A stretch of 64,000 nt of DNA from Bradyrhizobium cajani (GTDB lineage: Bacteria > Pseudomonadota > Alphaproteobacteria > Rhizobiales > Xanthobacteraceae), in the NCBI RefSeq assembly GCF_009759665.1, contig NZ_WQNE01000034.1, positions 1 through 64,000 of the forward strand, read 5' to 3'. This document shows, in pieces, positions 45,319-54,312 of this stretch; position 1 is the stretch's first letter; the number at the start of each line of letters is the position of its first letter. The notes beneath the pieces are model-generated. The model had not been told where the DNA came from and did not search any database. It saw only the letters and a list, made by a program, of their open reading frames with translations. A program made the translations under genes and the position numbers.

Positions 45319-46338
45319 ATGGAACGGGACGCCGTGCTGATCGATCTTGCACTTCAGGGCGGCGGTTCGCACGGCGCCTTCGCCTGGGGCGTGCTTGATC
45401 GCCTGCTGGAGGAAAAGTGGCTCACCATTGCCGCGATCTCCGGAACGTCGGCAGGCGCGATGAATGCAGCGGTGCTGGCGGACGGCTGGACGGCCGGCGG
45501 CGCCGAGGGCGCGCGTGAGGCGCTTGCACAATATTGGCGCCGTGTCTCGAAGGCCGCGGCATTCAGTCCGCTCCAGCGCTCGCCGCTCGACCGGCTGATG
45601 GGACGTTGGACGCTCGATACATCGCCCTTCTACATCTTCACCGACCTGATGTCGCGGGTGCTCTCGCCCTACGATCTCAATCCAGTTGGCTACAACCCGC
45701 TGCGCGCGGTGCTCGCAGAGAGCATCGACTTCGAGCGGCTGGCGCGCTCGCCGATCATGCTGTTCATCACCGCGACGCGGGTGCGAACCGGGCGTGGACG
45801 CATCTTCCGCAATGCGGAGATCACGGCCGACGTTCTGCTCGCATCGGCCTGCCTGCCGACCATGTTCCGCGCCGTCGAGATCGACGGCGAGCCTTATTGG
45901 GACGGCGGCTTCGCCGGCAATCCGACGATCACGCCGCTGGTCCGCGAAAGCGACGCGCACGACACCATTCTGGTCCAGATCAATCCGACGGAGCGCCTGG
46001 AGGAGCCGCGGACGGCCGCGGAGATCCTCAACCGGCTCAACGAGATCTCCTTCAACTCGCCGCTGATGAAGGAGCTGCGCATGATCGCGCTGCTGCGCCA
46101 GGCCGCCGATCCCGGCAGCGGCGAGGGGGCGCGCTGGGCGAAGATGCGGACGCATCGGATCAAGAGCGACATGCTGGCGAAGTTCGGCGCGTCGTCCAAG
46201 CTCAACGCGGAGTGGGAGTTCATCTCGATGCTGCGTGCCGAGGGACGCCTCGCCGCGGAGGCGTTTCTCGGCGAGCATGGAGCGGATATCGGCAGGCAAT
46301 CGACGGCCGATCTCGACGTGCTCCTGTCGGAGTGCTGA
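45319..46338 (+). CDS. Patatin-like phospholipase
   Basis: This 339-residue hydrolase has a Ser-Asp dyad. The oxyanion loop is LQGGGSHGAFAWG near residue 10, the nucleophile is in GTSAGAMNA near 42, and the Asp is in DGGFAGNP near 195. There is no signal peptide, so it acts inside the cell on acyl esters. The ATG at 45319 is chosen by the family start; the frame is open earlier. Only three bases separate its stop from the GntP-like permease gene. That suggests a link to hydroxy-acid or short-chain ester use, which is inference. Confidence 0.92.
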   Translation: MERDAVLIDLALQGGGSHGAFAWGVLDRLLEEKWLTIAAISGTSAGAMNAAVLADGWTAGGAEGAREALAQYWRRVSKAAAFSPLQRSPLDRLMGRWTLDTSPFYIFTDLMSRVLSPYDLNPVGYNPLRAVLAESIDFERLARSPIMLFITATRVRTGRGRIFRNAEITADVLLASACLPTMFRAVEIDGEPYWDGGFAGNPTITPLVRESDAHDTILVQINPTERLEEPRTAAEILNRLNEISFNSPLMKELRMIALLRQAADPGSGEGARWAKMRTHRIKSDMLAKFGASSKLNAEWEFISMLRAEGRLAAEAFLGEHGADIGRQSTADLDVLLSEC

Positions 46339-46341
46339 GGC

Positions 46342-47796
46342 ATGGGTCTTCTCGGCCTCCTCGTCGGCCTCGGCCTGCTCGTCCTGTTTGCGTTTCGCGG
46401 GTGGAGCGTGCTCCTGCTCGCGCCGTTCGCCGCACTCGTGGCTGCGCTGTTCGGCGGCGAGCCGCTGCTTGCCAACCTCACCCAGGTCTTCATGGTGAAT
46501 GCAGCCGGATTTCTGGCGCAGTTCTTCCTGATCTTCCTGCTTGGCGCCGTCTTCGGCAAGCTGATGGACGACAGCGGCGCGGTCACGTCGGTTGCCGCCT
46601 TCATGGCCGAGCGCCTTGGCGAACGCCGCGTGGTCCTTGCGGTGGTGCTGGCTGGTGCGCTGGTCACCTATGGCGGCGTCAGCCTGTTCGTCGCGTTCTT
46701 CGTCATCGTCCCGATGGCCCGTTCGCTGTTTCGTGCCGCGGCAATCCCGCGCCGCCTGATCCCGCCTGCAATCGTGCTGGGGACGTCGACCTTCACCATG
46801 TCGGCGCTACCGGGCACGCCGTCGATCCAGAATGCGATCCCGATGCCGTTTTTCGGCACGACACCGTTTGCCGCGCCGGGCCTCGGCATCATCGCCTCCC
46901 TCATCATGCTCGGCGCGGGATTGTGGTGGCTGCGACGCGCCGAAGCCGCCGCCCGGCTCGCCGGGGAGGGCTATGGCGATGACGTCGAGGATATGACCGA
47001 GCGCGCAGCCGCCGACGAGCTCGTGCGCGAACGGGCGACGACGGCGCGGGAGTTCGATCCGGCGGAGATGAAGCACGGGCAGCGCAGCAGCGCGCCGGCG
47101 CCTGTGGTGACCGCGATCCTGCCGCTGGCCGTCGTCGTCGCGGTCAATCTCATGATGTCGCTCCTCGTCCTGCCGCGCCTCGATGTCTCCTATCTCGCCG
47201 AGCAGCGCTTTGGCAGCACGTCGCTCGCCGCGGTCGCGGGCGTGTGGTCGGTCGCGGTCGCGCTGGCTGCGGCCATCGCCACCACCATCGCGCTGAACTG
47301 GACGCGCCTGCCGGCATTGCGGCAGACCATGGACGCGGGGGCCAATGCGTCGGTCCTGCCTGCATTCAGCGTCGCCAGTCTCGTCGGCTTCGGTGCGGTC
47401 GTCGCCTCGCTGCCGGGATTCATCGTCGTGCGCGACTGGGTGCTCGCGATCGAAGGCGGTCCGCTGGTCTCGCTTGCAGTCTCGACCAACATTCTCGCCG
47501 CCCTGACCGGGTCGGCGTCAGGCGGACTGACCATCGCCCTCGATGCCCTCGGCCAGACCTATGTCGAGCTCGCCGAGCGGGCCGGCATCGACCTCGCGTT
47601 GATGCATCGCGTCGCGGTGATCGGCTCGGGAACGCTGGATATCCTGCCGCACAATGGTGCGGTGGTCAGCCTGCTCGCGATCTGCGGCCTGACGCATCGC
47701 GACAGCTATTTCGATATCGCGATGGTGGGCATCGTGACGTCGCTCCTGGCGCTGGTGGCCGTGATCGCTCTGGGAAGCGCGTTCGGCTCGTTCTGA
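46342..47796 (+). CDS. GntP-family permease
   Basis: In this 484-residue transporter about 12 hydrophobic helices are evident, including GFLAQFFLIFLLGAVFGKLM, VVLAVVLAGALVTYGGVSLFVAFF, and the family signature STFTMSALPGTPSIQNAIP. SGGLTIALDALGQTY and DILPHNGAVVSLLAICGLTH lie near the end. Known family members import gluconate, idonate, 3-hydroxybutyrate or citrate with protons. A cytoplasmic loop of about 45 charged residues lies near 205-250. Coupling with the patatin gene suggests a hydroxy-acid substrate. Confidence 0.88.
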   Translation: MGLLGLLVGLGLLVLFAFRGWSVLLLAPFAALVAALFGGEPLLANLTQVFMVNAAGFLAQFFLIFLLGAVFGKLMDDSGAVTSVAAFMAERLGERRVVLAVVLAGALVTYGGVSLFVAFFVIVPMARSLFRAAAIPRRLIPPAIVLGTSTFTMSALPGTPSIQNAIPMPFFGTTPFAAPGLGIIASLIMLGAGLWWLRRAEAAARLAGEGYGDDVEDMTERAAADELVRERATTAREFDPAEMKHGQRSSAPAPVVTAILPLAVVVAVNLMMSLLVLPRLDVSYLAEQRFGSTSLAAVAGVWSVAVALAAAIATTIALNWTRLPALRQTMDAGANASVLPAFSVASLVGFGAVVASLPGFIVVRDWVLAIEGGPLVSLAVSTNILAALTGSASGGLTIALDALGQTYVELAERAGIDLALMHRVAVIGSGTLDILPHNGAVVSLLAICGLTHRDSYFDIAMVGIVTSLLALVAVIALGSAFGSF

Positions 47797-47813
47797 ACGA
47801 ACGTGCCGGTTGC

Positions 47814-48923
47814 CTAGGCGGCGAGCCGGTCGAGCAGAGCCAGCATGACCGGTGCGTCGGGCATCGGCAGCACGGCGTCGATCCGTTCGAGCAGGCGCGA
47901 CTGCAACAGCGCATTGCGCGCCTTGCCGATGGTGCCGAGCGGGCCGCGGAAGCCATGGTCCTCCCAGGCCATTTCGAGCAGGCTCTCGCTCGTCAGGGCA
48001 TCGATGAGGTCGTCGGCCTGGCGCTCGATGCTGATCAGCGGATGGGCCGAGAACACCGTCGGCTGCGGATAGAGGATGACGGGCTTGGCCGGCGCATTGG
48101 CCTCGAGGCGCTTCCAGCGCTCCGCATCCTGGAGCACCCATTCGACCAGCTGATTCTCGTAGCCGACGATCAGCGGCTGTGCGCCCGCGCCGCCGGCGAC
48201 ATAATCGTCGAACAGCTTGCCCGAGGACGGCGGCTTGAAGCCCATGCGGCGGAACACGGTGGCGACGTCACCGTCGATCCTGCTCAGCGTGTCAGGCATC
48301 ACGACGTCGCCGGACAGAAGGCTCGCCGCAAGGCCGGCGAACATGAAACCGGAGTTGGACTTGTTCGGATCGGTGCAAACTACGCGGGCGCGCCCGAACA
48401 GGTCGGCGACGCCGATTGCCGACCAGTTCTCGCCGGCGATGATGGCCTTGAGCAGTTTCGACAGGTCCACCGTATAGCGCGGCCCGCCGGCGGGCTGGGC
48501 GATGCCACCCTTCACCAGGCCTTCGGCGATCCTGTCCCAGGAATAAAGCACGATCGGCGAGTTGAAGATCACCTGGTCGCGCGAGATCTTGACGCCGGAA
48601 GCCCGGGCGACCTCGACCAGCACCGACGAGGACGGCCACAGGAATTGCGGCTTCTGGTCCAGCAGCGCGCGCTCGCGGACCATTTCGACCGAGCCCGCGC
48701 GGCGGCCGTCGAGGATCAGCCCGAAGCGGCGTTCCAGCACGCTCTTCACGCGGGCATTGGCGAGAAAGCCCTCTTTCTCGCCGCCGGCAAAGCCGGACAG
48801 CCGCTTCGCTTCGCCGAAGCGGCCGGCGATCTCGGGATGCTCGCGCAAATAAACATAGCCGCCAGTCGCCGCCGCGCTCGCGGCGACGAGGCCGATGCCG
48901 AAGGCACGGCGCGAGATGGCCAT
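47814..48923 (-). CDS. Binding-protein-like exported protein of the TelA/XpaC operon
   Basis: This 369-residue protein begins with a Tat-like leader SRRAFGIGLVAASAAATGGYVYL. The rest resembles type 2 extracellular solute-binding proteins: FLWPSSSVLVEVARASG, NSPIVLYSWDRIAEGLVKGG, CTDPNKSNSGFMFAGLAASLL and QPLIVGYENQLVEWVL, segments that also occur in the VWA fusion protein of the operon. No permease or ATPase is encoded nearby, so it is unlikely to be a normal ABC importer part. It is the last gene of the operon, overlapping XpaC by one base. Confidence 0.75.
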   Translation of the reverse strand: MAISRRAFGIGLVAASAAATGGYVYLREHPEIAGRFGEAKRLSGFAGGEKEGFLANARVKSVLERRFGLILDGRRAGSVEMVRERALLDQKPQFLWPSSSVLVEVARASGVKISRDQVIFNSPIVLYSWDRIAEGLVKGGIAQPAGGPRYTVDLSKLLKAIIAGENWSAIGVADLFGRARVVCTDPNKSNSGFMFAGLAASLLSGDVVMPDTLSRIDGDVATVFRRMGFKPPSSGKLFDDYVAGGAGAQPLIVGYENQLVEWVLQDAERWKRLEANAPAKPVILYPQPTVFSAHPLISIERQADDLIDALTSESLLEMAWEDHGFRGPLGTIGKARNALLQSRLLERIDAVLPMPDAPVMLALLDRLAA

Positions 48924-49579
48924 CAGGAGGTTCCTCTCTTGGTCTCGATCGGCGCCGCGGGTGGCGTCGGGCCGATGTCCTCGTCGAGCGAGCTTTTCAA
49001 CAGCTTCAGCTCGATGTCCAGCTTGTCGAGGTCGGCGTCCTGGAGGTTGGCGGCATAGCGGGTGAAGGCGCCGTCGAGCCGGTCGATCATCTCGCCCGCG
49101 GCGGCCAGCCGCGCGGTGTCGGGTACGGAGCTCTTCTCCAGCGCCCGGTAGGCTTCGGCGATCTCGGCCGCGCGCGGCAGATAGTAGGTCAGAAATCGGC
49201 GCACCCGGTCGAGCCGCAGCGGATCGCGCTCGATCGCGGCGAAGATGTCGCGGGCGATCGTCACCAGATGACGGATGCGGTCGGCCACGGCGCGGGTCCG
49301 GATGGCCGATGCGGTATACTCCATGCGTTCGGCGAGCGGCTCGGCTTCGGCCAGGAGCTCGTTTGCGAACTCGATCTTGCCGCGTGCCACGCCGCTGGCT
49401 TCCAGCGCGGCGAACCGGCTCCTCGGCGCCAGCGCCACGATGATGCCGCCGCCGGCGAGCGCGCTGATCCCGAGCGCGATCCAGAACGGCATGCCGAGAC
49501 CGATCGCGAGCGACGGCAGCAGTGCCGCGGCTGCCATCCCACCCGCGATCCAGCCAAGTCCGGACGGCGTTCCTGCCAT
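48923..49579 (-). CDS. XpaC-family membrane protein
   Basis: This 218-residue protein has two N-terminal hydrophobic segments (GWIAGGMAAAALLPSLAIGLGM and FWIALGISALAGGGIIVAL). A long helical cytoplasmic part (RIRHLVTIARDIFAAIERDPLRLDRVRRFLTYYLPRAAEIAEAY) ends LDKLDIELKLLKSSLDED. This is the pattern of the XpaC (5-bromo-4-chloroindolyl phosphate hydrolysis) family, long paired with TelA genes in Firmicutes. Its real activity is not known. It starts at the base next to the VWA gene stop and is coupled to the last gene. Confidence 0.85.
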   Translation of the reverse strand: MAGTPSGLGWIAGGMAAAALLPSLAIGLGMPFWIALGISALAGGGIIVALAPRSRFAALEASGVARGKIEFANELLAEAEPLAERMEYTASAIRTRAVADRIRHLVTIARDIFAAIERDPLRLDRVRRFLTYYLPRAAEIAEAYRALEKSSVPDTARLAAAGEMIDRLDGAFTRYAANLQDADLDKLDIELKLLKSSLDEDIGPTPPAAPIETKRGTS

Positions 49580-51169
49580 TCAGTTGTATCCTCGTACGGC
49601 GCGGAACGCGTCGGTGAGGCTCTTGCTGCCGTCGAACACGCGCCCTCCGGTCAGCTTTGCCAGATTGTCGAGTTGGGTGCGATCGACCTCGCTGCCGAAC
49701 GTCACGCCGAACACCGGCACGCGACGGCCGTCCGCACGCCAGGCAGTCTCGAAGGTCGACATCGATCCCTGGCTCTTGCCATCGGTCATGATGACGATGG
49801 CCGGCAGATGCCGTCCGTCGTCGAGATGGGTCTTCATGGCCGCAAGCGCCTGTGCGCCGCAGGTGTAGAAGTCGGTGCCGCCGCTGGCGCGCAATTCCAG
49901 CGCGCGTGCGAGCAGGCCGGTCTGCTCGTTCTCGTCGCCGCTGGCGCGGGCCGTCCAGAGGATGTGATCGCTGAACGGCAGGACGAGAATCTGATCCGAC
50001 TTGGTCCATTGCACCAGCACTTCACGCGTACGCGCGGGCGTGAGCAGGAAGCGCATGGCATCGCGTAGCTGCGTTTCGCCGGCGCCCTGCATGCTGCCGG
50101 AGACGTCGAGGCAGAGCGCAGTCAAGGAAGGCCGCCGCAGCGCTTCCTGATAGATCAGGAGCGCCTTCTGAATCACCGCGGGCTCGGGCGGACGGATGAT
50201 GGTCAGTGACCGCGACGGATCCAGATTTGTCCTGGGATCGGGGGGAAGCGGCGTGGCGCGGCCGATCTCGACGCGGCGGCCGGTCCTGGCGATCTTCGCC
50301 TGGGCATCGTTGCCGAGCAGGAACGCCTGGAGGTCGGCGAAGAAGCCTTCGACGTCCTTGCCGCGGCCGCGGTCGACGAAGCCGAGCGGCGAATCGGCGA
50401 TCGCCACGCCGTCGGCGGGGTAGATCGCGTAGAGCGGCTCGTGCTTCTCGGCGATCAGCTTGTCGTTGGTTTCCTTGATGACCGCTTCATAATTCCAGAT
50501 CGCCTGGTAATGCGCGCCGCTGCGCTCGCCGTCGCGGTAGAGGTCGGCGAGCCAGCCGCTCGAGCCTGCGCTGCGCTCGACCCCCTTCAGCAGTCCTCGC
50601 GCCGTCGCCAGCACTTCGGGCTTGTCGAGATCGCCGGCCTCGATCAGGTCGGGCTTGCCGATGCCGGCCGCCAGCATCGCGAGATAGGCCGCAGCTCCCG
50701 AGTTCGACTGCGTCGCCGACGTCATCAGGAATTTGAGCTTGCCGCCCTCGACGGCCGCGAGGATGTCCTTGGCGGTCACCTTGGCGCCGATCCAGCCGAG
50801 TTCCTGCGCCTTGGCGCGGCGCACGCCGAGGATCACCGGCATCTGCACGATCGACTTGACCATCTTCACGCGCCGCGTGGTGTCGAACATGTCGATCCAG
50901 ATCGAGGCGGCGGGCCAGACCGCGTCGGCGCCGGGATCGCCGGCCTTGAGGGCCAGGGCGATGTCGAGCGAGCCCTGATAGCGCATGGTGCAGGTCGCGT
51001 TGCGGGACTTGCAGAACTCCTGCACCAGCGGCTCGAGGACGTCGTTTTCCGAGCCCGAGAGGATGGTGAATTGCGGCCCCGGCCCGCCGCAGCCCGACAG
51101 CAGCATGGCAATCAACGGCGCTGCCGCGAGCAGCGCCAGCGGGCGCCGCAGGAAGCGAAGAGTTCTCAT
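49580..51169 (-). CDS. Lipoprotein fusing a solute-binding domain to a von Willebrand A domain
   Basis: The 529-residue protein has a lipobox LSGC (Cys27). Residues about 35-310 form a binding-protein-like domain (FTILSGSENDVLEPLVQEFC, ADAVWPAASIWIDMFD, FLMTSATQSNSGAAAYLAMLA). A VWA domain occupies about 348-529 with an intact metal site: DVSGS (D355, S357, S359), T432 in SGGTDFY, and D463 in MTDGKS. It should be anchored at the outer leaflet or in the outer membrane. The ATG at 51169 sets the signal peptide; a start six codons upstream is open. It lies between telA and xpaC genes in one operon. Confidence 0.85.
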   Translation of the reverse strand: MRTLRFLRRPLALLAAAPLIAMLLSGCGGPGPQFTILSGSENDVLEPLVQEFCKSRNATCTMRYQGSLDIALALKAGDPGADAVWPAASIWIDMFDTTRRVKMVKSIVQMPVILGVRRAKAQELGWIGAKVTAKDILAAVEGGKLKFLMTSATQSNSGAAAYLAMLAAGIGKPDLIEAGDLDKPEVLATARGLLKGVERSAGSSGWLADLYRDGERSGAHYQAIWNYEAVIKETNDKLIAEKHEPLYAIYPADGVAIADSPLGFVDRGRGKDVEGFFADLQAFLLGNDAQAKIARTGRRVEIGRATPLPPDPRTNLDPSRSLTIIRPPEPAVIQKALLIYQEALRRPSLTALCLDVSGSMQGAGETQLRDAMRFLLTPARTREVLVQWTKSDQILVLPFSDHILWTARASGDENEQTGLLARALELRASGGTDFYTCGAQALAAMKTHLDDGRHLPAIVIMTDGKSQGSMSTFETAWRADGRRVPVFGVTFGSEVDRTQLDNLAKLTGGRVFDGSKSLTDAFRAVRGYN

Positions 51170-51235
51170 GCGCGAGCCTTCATGCAACAGCCCTTATGCG
51201 GAAGCTTCATGGAGAAACCGTTACATGGCGCGCAT

Positions 51236-52297
51236 CTAGGGAGCCGCCTTCGATATCGCGGACTTCAACTCGTCCGTCAGTTGCGCCATTCGCTGCTCGA
51301 TTTCGGCGCGTTTGGTGCGGCCCTGTTCCTGCACCGTGAGCACGCCGGAGATGGTGTCGATCAGATCCCGGTTGGCCTTTTCCAGGGTCTGGATGTCGAC
51401 GATGCCGCGTTGCGATTGCTTCTCGATCTCGATCGCTTGGGTCTTCATCATCTCGGATGCCTGGCGCATCATCTCGTTGGTCGCGTCGGTGACGGTCTTT
51501 TGCAGCTCCAGCGCCGACTTCTGCCGGTTCAGGCCGAGCAGCAGGATCATCTTCTGCTTCCAGACGGGAATCGTGAGCTCGGTGGTGGCCTGCAAATTCT
51601 CGATCAGCGTTTCGTCGCCGGACTGGACGATGCGGATCTGCGGCAGCTGCTGGATGCCGATCTGGCGCGCCTGTTGCAGATAGAAGACGCGCTTCTCGAG
51701 CCGGTCGAGCGCCTGGAGCGCGTCCTGATAGGTCTGCGCGGCGAGCATTGCGTCGCTGCCCGCGGCTTGCGCCTTCGTGCTCCGCTCCATCTCGATCAGC
51801 TTGCCGCCGCGGAACTCCTCGGTGAACGCCTTGCCGGCGGCGATGTGGGTATCGAGCTGGCCGAGCGCGCCGCGGGTCTGTTCGTAGAGATCGTCGAGCA
51901 GCGCGATGTCGCGGCGCAGAACCTCCTTGTTGCGGTCGAGCTCGACGCAGACGCGGTCGATCTGCGAGGCGACGTCGTTGAACTGCTCGGTGAAGCGGCG
52001 CAGCCGCGCCTCCGCCGACGAGAACAGGCGGGCGAGAAAGCCCTTGTCCTTGAGATCGGCCGGATCGAGCCCGCGCGCCTTGCCGAGGATATCCGTCAAG
52101 AGCTTGCCGGTCGCGCCGAGTTCGCGATTCTGGGTCTGGGCAAGGATACGGTCGGCGAACTCGACCACCGAGCGCTGGGCGCGCTCGCCGAAGGTGACGA
52201 GGCGCGAGCGATCCGAAATGTCGATCTCGGACTTGATGCGTGCGACCGCCGAGGCATCCGTCGCAAGCGCCGGGACATTGATGGTTTCGCTCACCAC
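51236..52297 (-). CDS. TelA-family (toxic anion resistance) protein
   Basis: This roughly 353-residue cytoplasmic protein is mainly alpha-helical and coiled. It starts with GERAQRSVVEFADRILAQTQN and contains LFSSAEARLRRFTEQFNDVASQIDRVCVELDRNK and the family core IPVWKQKMILLLGLNRQKSALELQKTVTDATNEMM. TelA proteins were first linked to tellurite resistance; their biochemical role is unclear, and they occur with XpaC. It starts with GTG; AAGGAG fits the second of two adjacent GTG codons (52294) best. It is the first gene of a four-gene operon. Confidence 0.9.
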   Translation of the reverse strand: MVSETINVPALATDASAVARIKSEIDISDRSRLVTFGERAQRSVVEFADRILAQTQNRELGATGKLLTDILGKARGLDPADLKDKGFLARLFSSAEARLRRFTEQFNDVASQIDRVCVELDRNKEVLRRDIALLDDLYEQTRGALGQLDTHIAAGKAFTEEFRGGKLIEMERSTKAQAAGSDAMLAAQTYQDALQALDRLEKRVFYLQQARQIGIQQLPQIRIVQSGDETLIENLQATTELTIPVWKQKMILLLGLNRQKSALELQKTVTDATNEMMRQASEMMKTQAIEIEKQSQRGIVDIQTLEKANRDLIDTISGVLTVQEQGRTKRAEIEQRMAQLTDELKSAISKAAP

Positions 52298-52583
52298 TCG
52301 CTCCTTGTTGTTGCCTCGGTCATAATAGCATGCCGACCGGACAGGCAGATAACTCCAGCTCGCATGACAAGTTGATGACAGCCTTTGGACTTGGTCGGCG
52401 GAAGGGCTGTGCGCGTTCGGCGCTGGGACAAAATTTCACATTAGGTTCAAATTCTTGCGGGTACCGACCACGCGCCGGGCGCGGTTTTTCGTTGATGGCG
52501 GCGGCTGCGCCGGCCGCGACGATTGACGGCCGGCGATCAGTTGCCTTGAATTGGCTGGCCTGTCGGCTGAACGATAACAGGGG

Positions 52584-54254
52584 ATGGAAACTATGGTGCG
52601 TAGGATTGCGAGGCCGTATGCGTGGCTGTTGGGTGTCGTGGCCGCTATCGGCGCGAGCACCGCATCGGCGGCGACGCTGACCGATGATGCCGATACCGTG
52701 TGCAAGAGCCTTGTCGGCGGCACGGATGCGGTGAAGATCGATGCCGCGACGCTGCTCGCGCCGTCGCAACTCGCCGTTGCCGAACGCGGGCCGACGCCGT
52801 CAGGCCGCATCACGCCGGCCAATCCCGCCTTCTGCAAGGTGCTCGGCCATATCGACCCCACCGATCCCAAGGCGCCGCCGATCAAATTCCAGGTCAACCT
52901 CCCGGTCGAGTGGAACGGGCGTTCGGTGCAGTATGGCGGCGGCGGTTTCAATGGCGTGCTGATCACGGGCCTGGCGCTGCCGCCGGCCTATCCCTTCGAC
53001 AGGCCGGCGCCGCTCGCGCGCGGCTTCGTCACCTACGGCACCGATTCCGGCCACGAGACCAAGCAGGGCGAGCCGCCGCAGGTGTTCGCGCTGAACGACG
53101 AAGCCTTCGAGAATTTCGCCCATCGCGCCTACAAGAAGGTGCGCGATGCCGCCGTCACGCTGATGGAGCGCGCCTACGGCAAGAAGCCGGAGAAGATGTA
53201 CTTCATGGGTTCGTCCGAGGGAGGCCGCGAAGGCCTCACCATGGCGCAGCGTTACCCTGATGATTTCGACGGCATCTTCGCCCGCGTGCCCGTCATCAAC
53301 TGGGTGGGCCTGCAGCATGCCGGCACGCGCTCGGGGCTTGCGACCAAGGGTGACGGCTGGATCAATCCGGCCCAGGTGAAGCTGGTCGCCGAGGCGGTGC
53401 GCGCGGCCTGCGACAAGGCCGATGGCTCCGATGATGCGCTGGTGCAGAACCCCGTGGCCTGCAAGGCAACGTTCAAGGTCGAGACGCTCGGCTGCGCGGG
53501 CGGAAAGACGGGCGACCAGTGCCTCACCGAGGCGCAGATCAAGGCCGTGAATACGCTGCACGGGGCCTACAAATTTCCGTTCGCGCTCGCCAACGGTCTC
53601 GACGATTATCCGGGCTGGGGCGTCTCCGGCGAGGACACGCCGGCGGTCGGCCCGACCGGCGGCTGGGTCGCCTGGTGGCTCGGCACTGCGCCGCCGGCGC
53701 AGCCGCCTGCGCCCAACAACGGCATCGCCTGGATCTATGGCGCCGGCGGCATCCAATATGTATTCGCACGCGATCCCAAGCTCGATGTCACCACCTACAA
53801 GGTGGAGGAGCACAAGGCGCGGCTGCTCGAGGTCTCGAAGCTGATGGATTCGACCGATCCCGATCTCAGCCGCTTCCGCGCCCGCGGCGGCCGGCTGATC
53901 ATGCTCGAGCACATGGCCGATTATGCGCAGAGCCCCTATGCCGGCATCCGCTATTTCGAGAGCGTCGAACGCAAGCTCGGCAAGGCCGAGACCGCGGAGT
54001 TCGCGCGGCTCTACACCGCGCCCGGCGTCGATCATGTCGGCTCCGGCGCGCCCGCCAATGTCGACATGCTGAGCGCGCTGGTCGACTGGGTCGAGAAGGG
54101 CAAGGCGCCCGGCGATCTCGAAGTCGCCGAGCAGAAGGTCGAAGCGCCCGCATTCGCGACGCTGCGCGCGCTGCCGCTGTGCCGCTGGCCTGCGTGGCCG
54201 CATTACAAGAGCGGGCCGGTGACGGATGCGTCGAGCTTTACTTGCGCGCCGTAG
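52584..54254 (+). CDS. Tannase/feruloyl-esterase family hydrolase
   Basis: The 556-residue exported protein has a signal peptide PYAWLLGVVAAIGASTASAA and an alpha/beta fold with a large lid. The nucleophile is in MYFMGSSEGGREGL (Gly-Ser-Ser-Glu-Gly), an Asp is in the region after RGGRLIMLEHMADYAQSP, and His is in PGVDHVGSGAP. Six or more cysteines (CKSL, FCKVLG, ACDKAD, VACKATF, GCAGGKTGDQCL, LPLCRWP) would form the disulfides usual in this family. It probably hydrolyses aromatic esters of plant origin in the periplasm. The ATG at 52593 is an alternative start. Confidence 0.88.
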   Translation: METMVRRIARPYAWLLGVVAAIGASTASAATLTDDADTVCKSLVGGTDAVKIDAATLLAPSQLAVAERGPTPSGRITPANPAFCKVLGHIDPTDPKAPPIKFQVNLPVEWNGRSVQYGGGGFNGVLITGLALPPAYPFDRPAPLARGFVTYGTDSGHETKQGEPPQVFALNDEAFENFAHRAYKKVRDAAVTLMERAYGKKPEKMYFMGSSEGGREGLTMAQRYPDDFDGIFARVPVINWVGLQHAGTRSGLATKGDGWINPAQVKLVAEAVRAACDKADGSDDALVQNPVACKATFKVETLGCAGGKTGDQCLTEAQIKAVNTLHGAYKFPFALANGLDDYPGWGVSGEDTPAVGPTGGWVAWWLGTAPPAQPPAPNNGIAWIYGAGGIQYVFARDPKLDVTTYKVEEHKARLLEVSKLMDSTDPDLSRFRARGGRLIMLEHMADYAQSPYAGIRYFESVERKLGKAETAEFARLYTAPGVDHVGSGAPANVDMLSALVDWVEKGKAPGDLEVAEQKVEAPAFATLRALPLCRWPAWPHYKSGPVTDASSFTCAP

Positions 54255-54267
54255 CGAAACCGCTCGT

Positions 54268-54312
54268 TTGACAACCGCCCCGCGCCCGACTATATATTTC
54301 GCATGCGAAATA
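54268..54312 (+). promoter_or_regulatory. MarR promoter with palindromic operator over the start codon
   Basis: TTGACA (54268-54273) and TATATA (54291-54296) are exactly 17 bases apart. The predicted start of transcription is at about 54303, which is the A of the MarR ATG. The perfect 18-base palindrome TATTTCGCATGCGAAATA (54295-54312) overlaps the -10 box and the start codon, where a bound MarR would block the polymerase. The transcript would have no leader. Confidence 0.75.
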
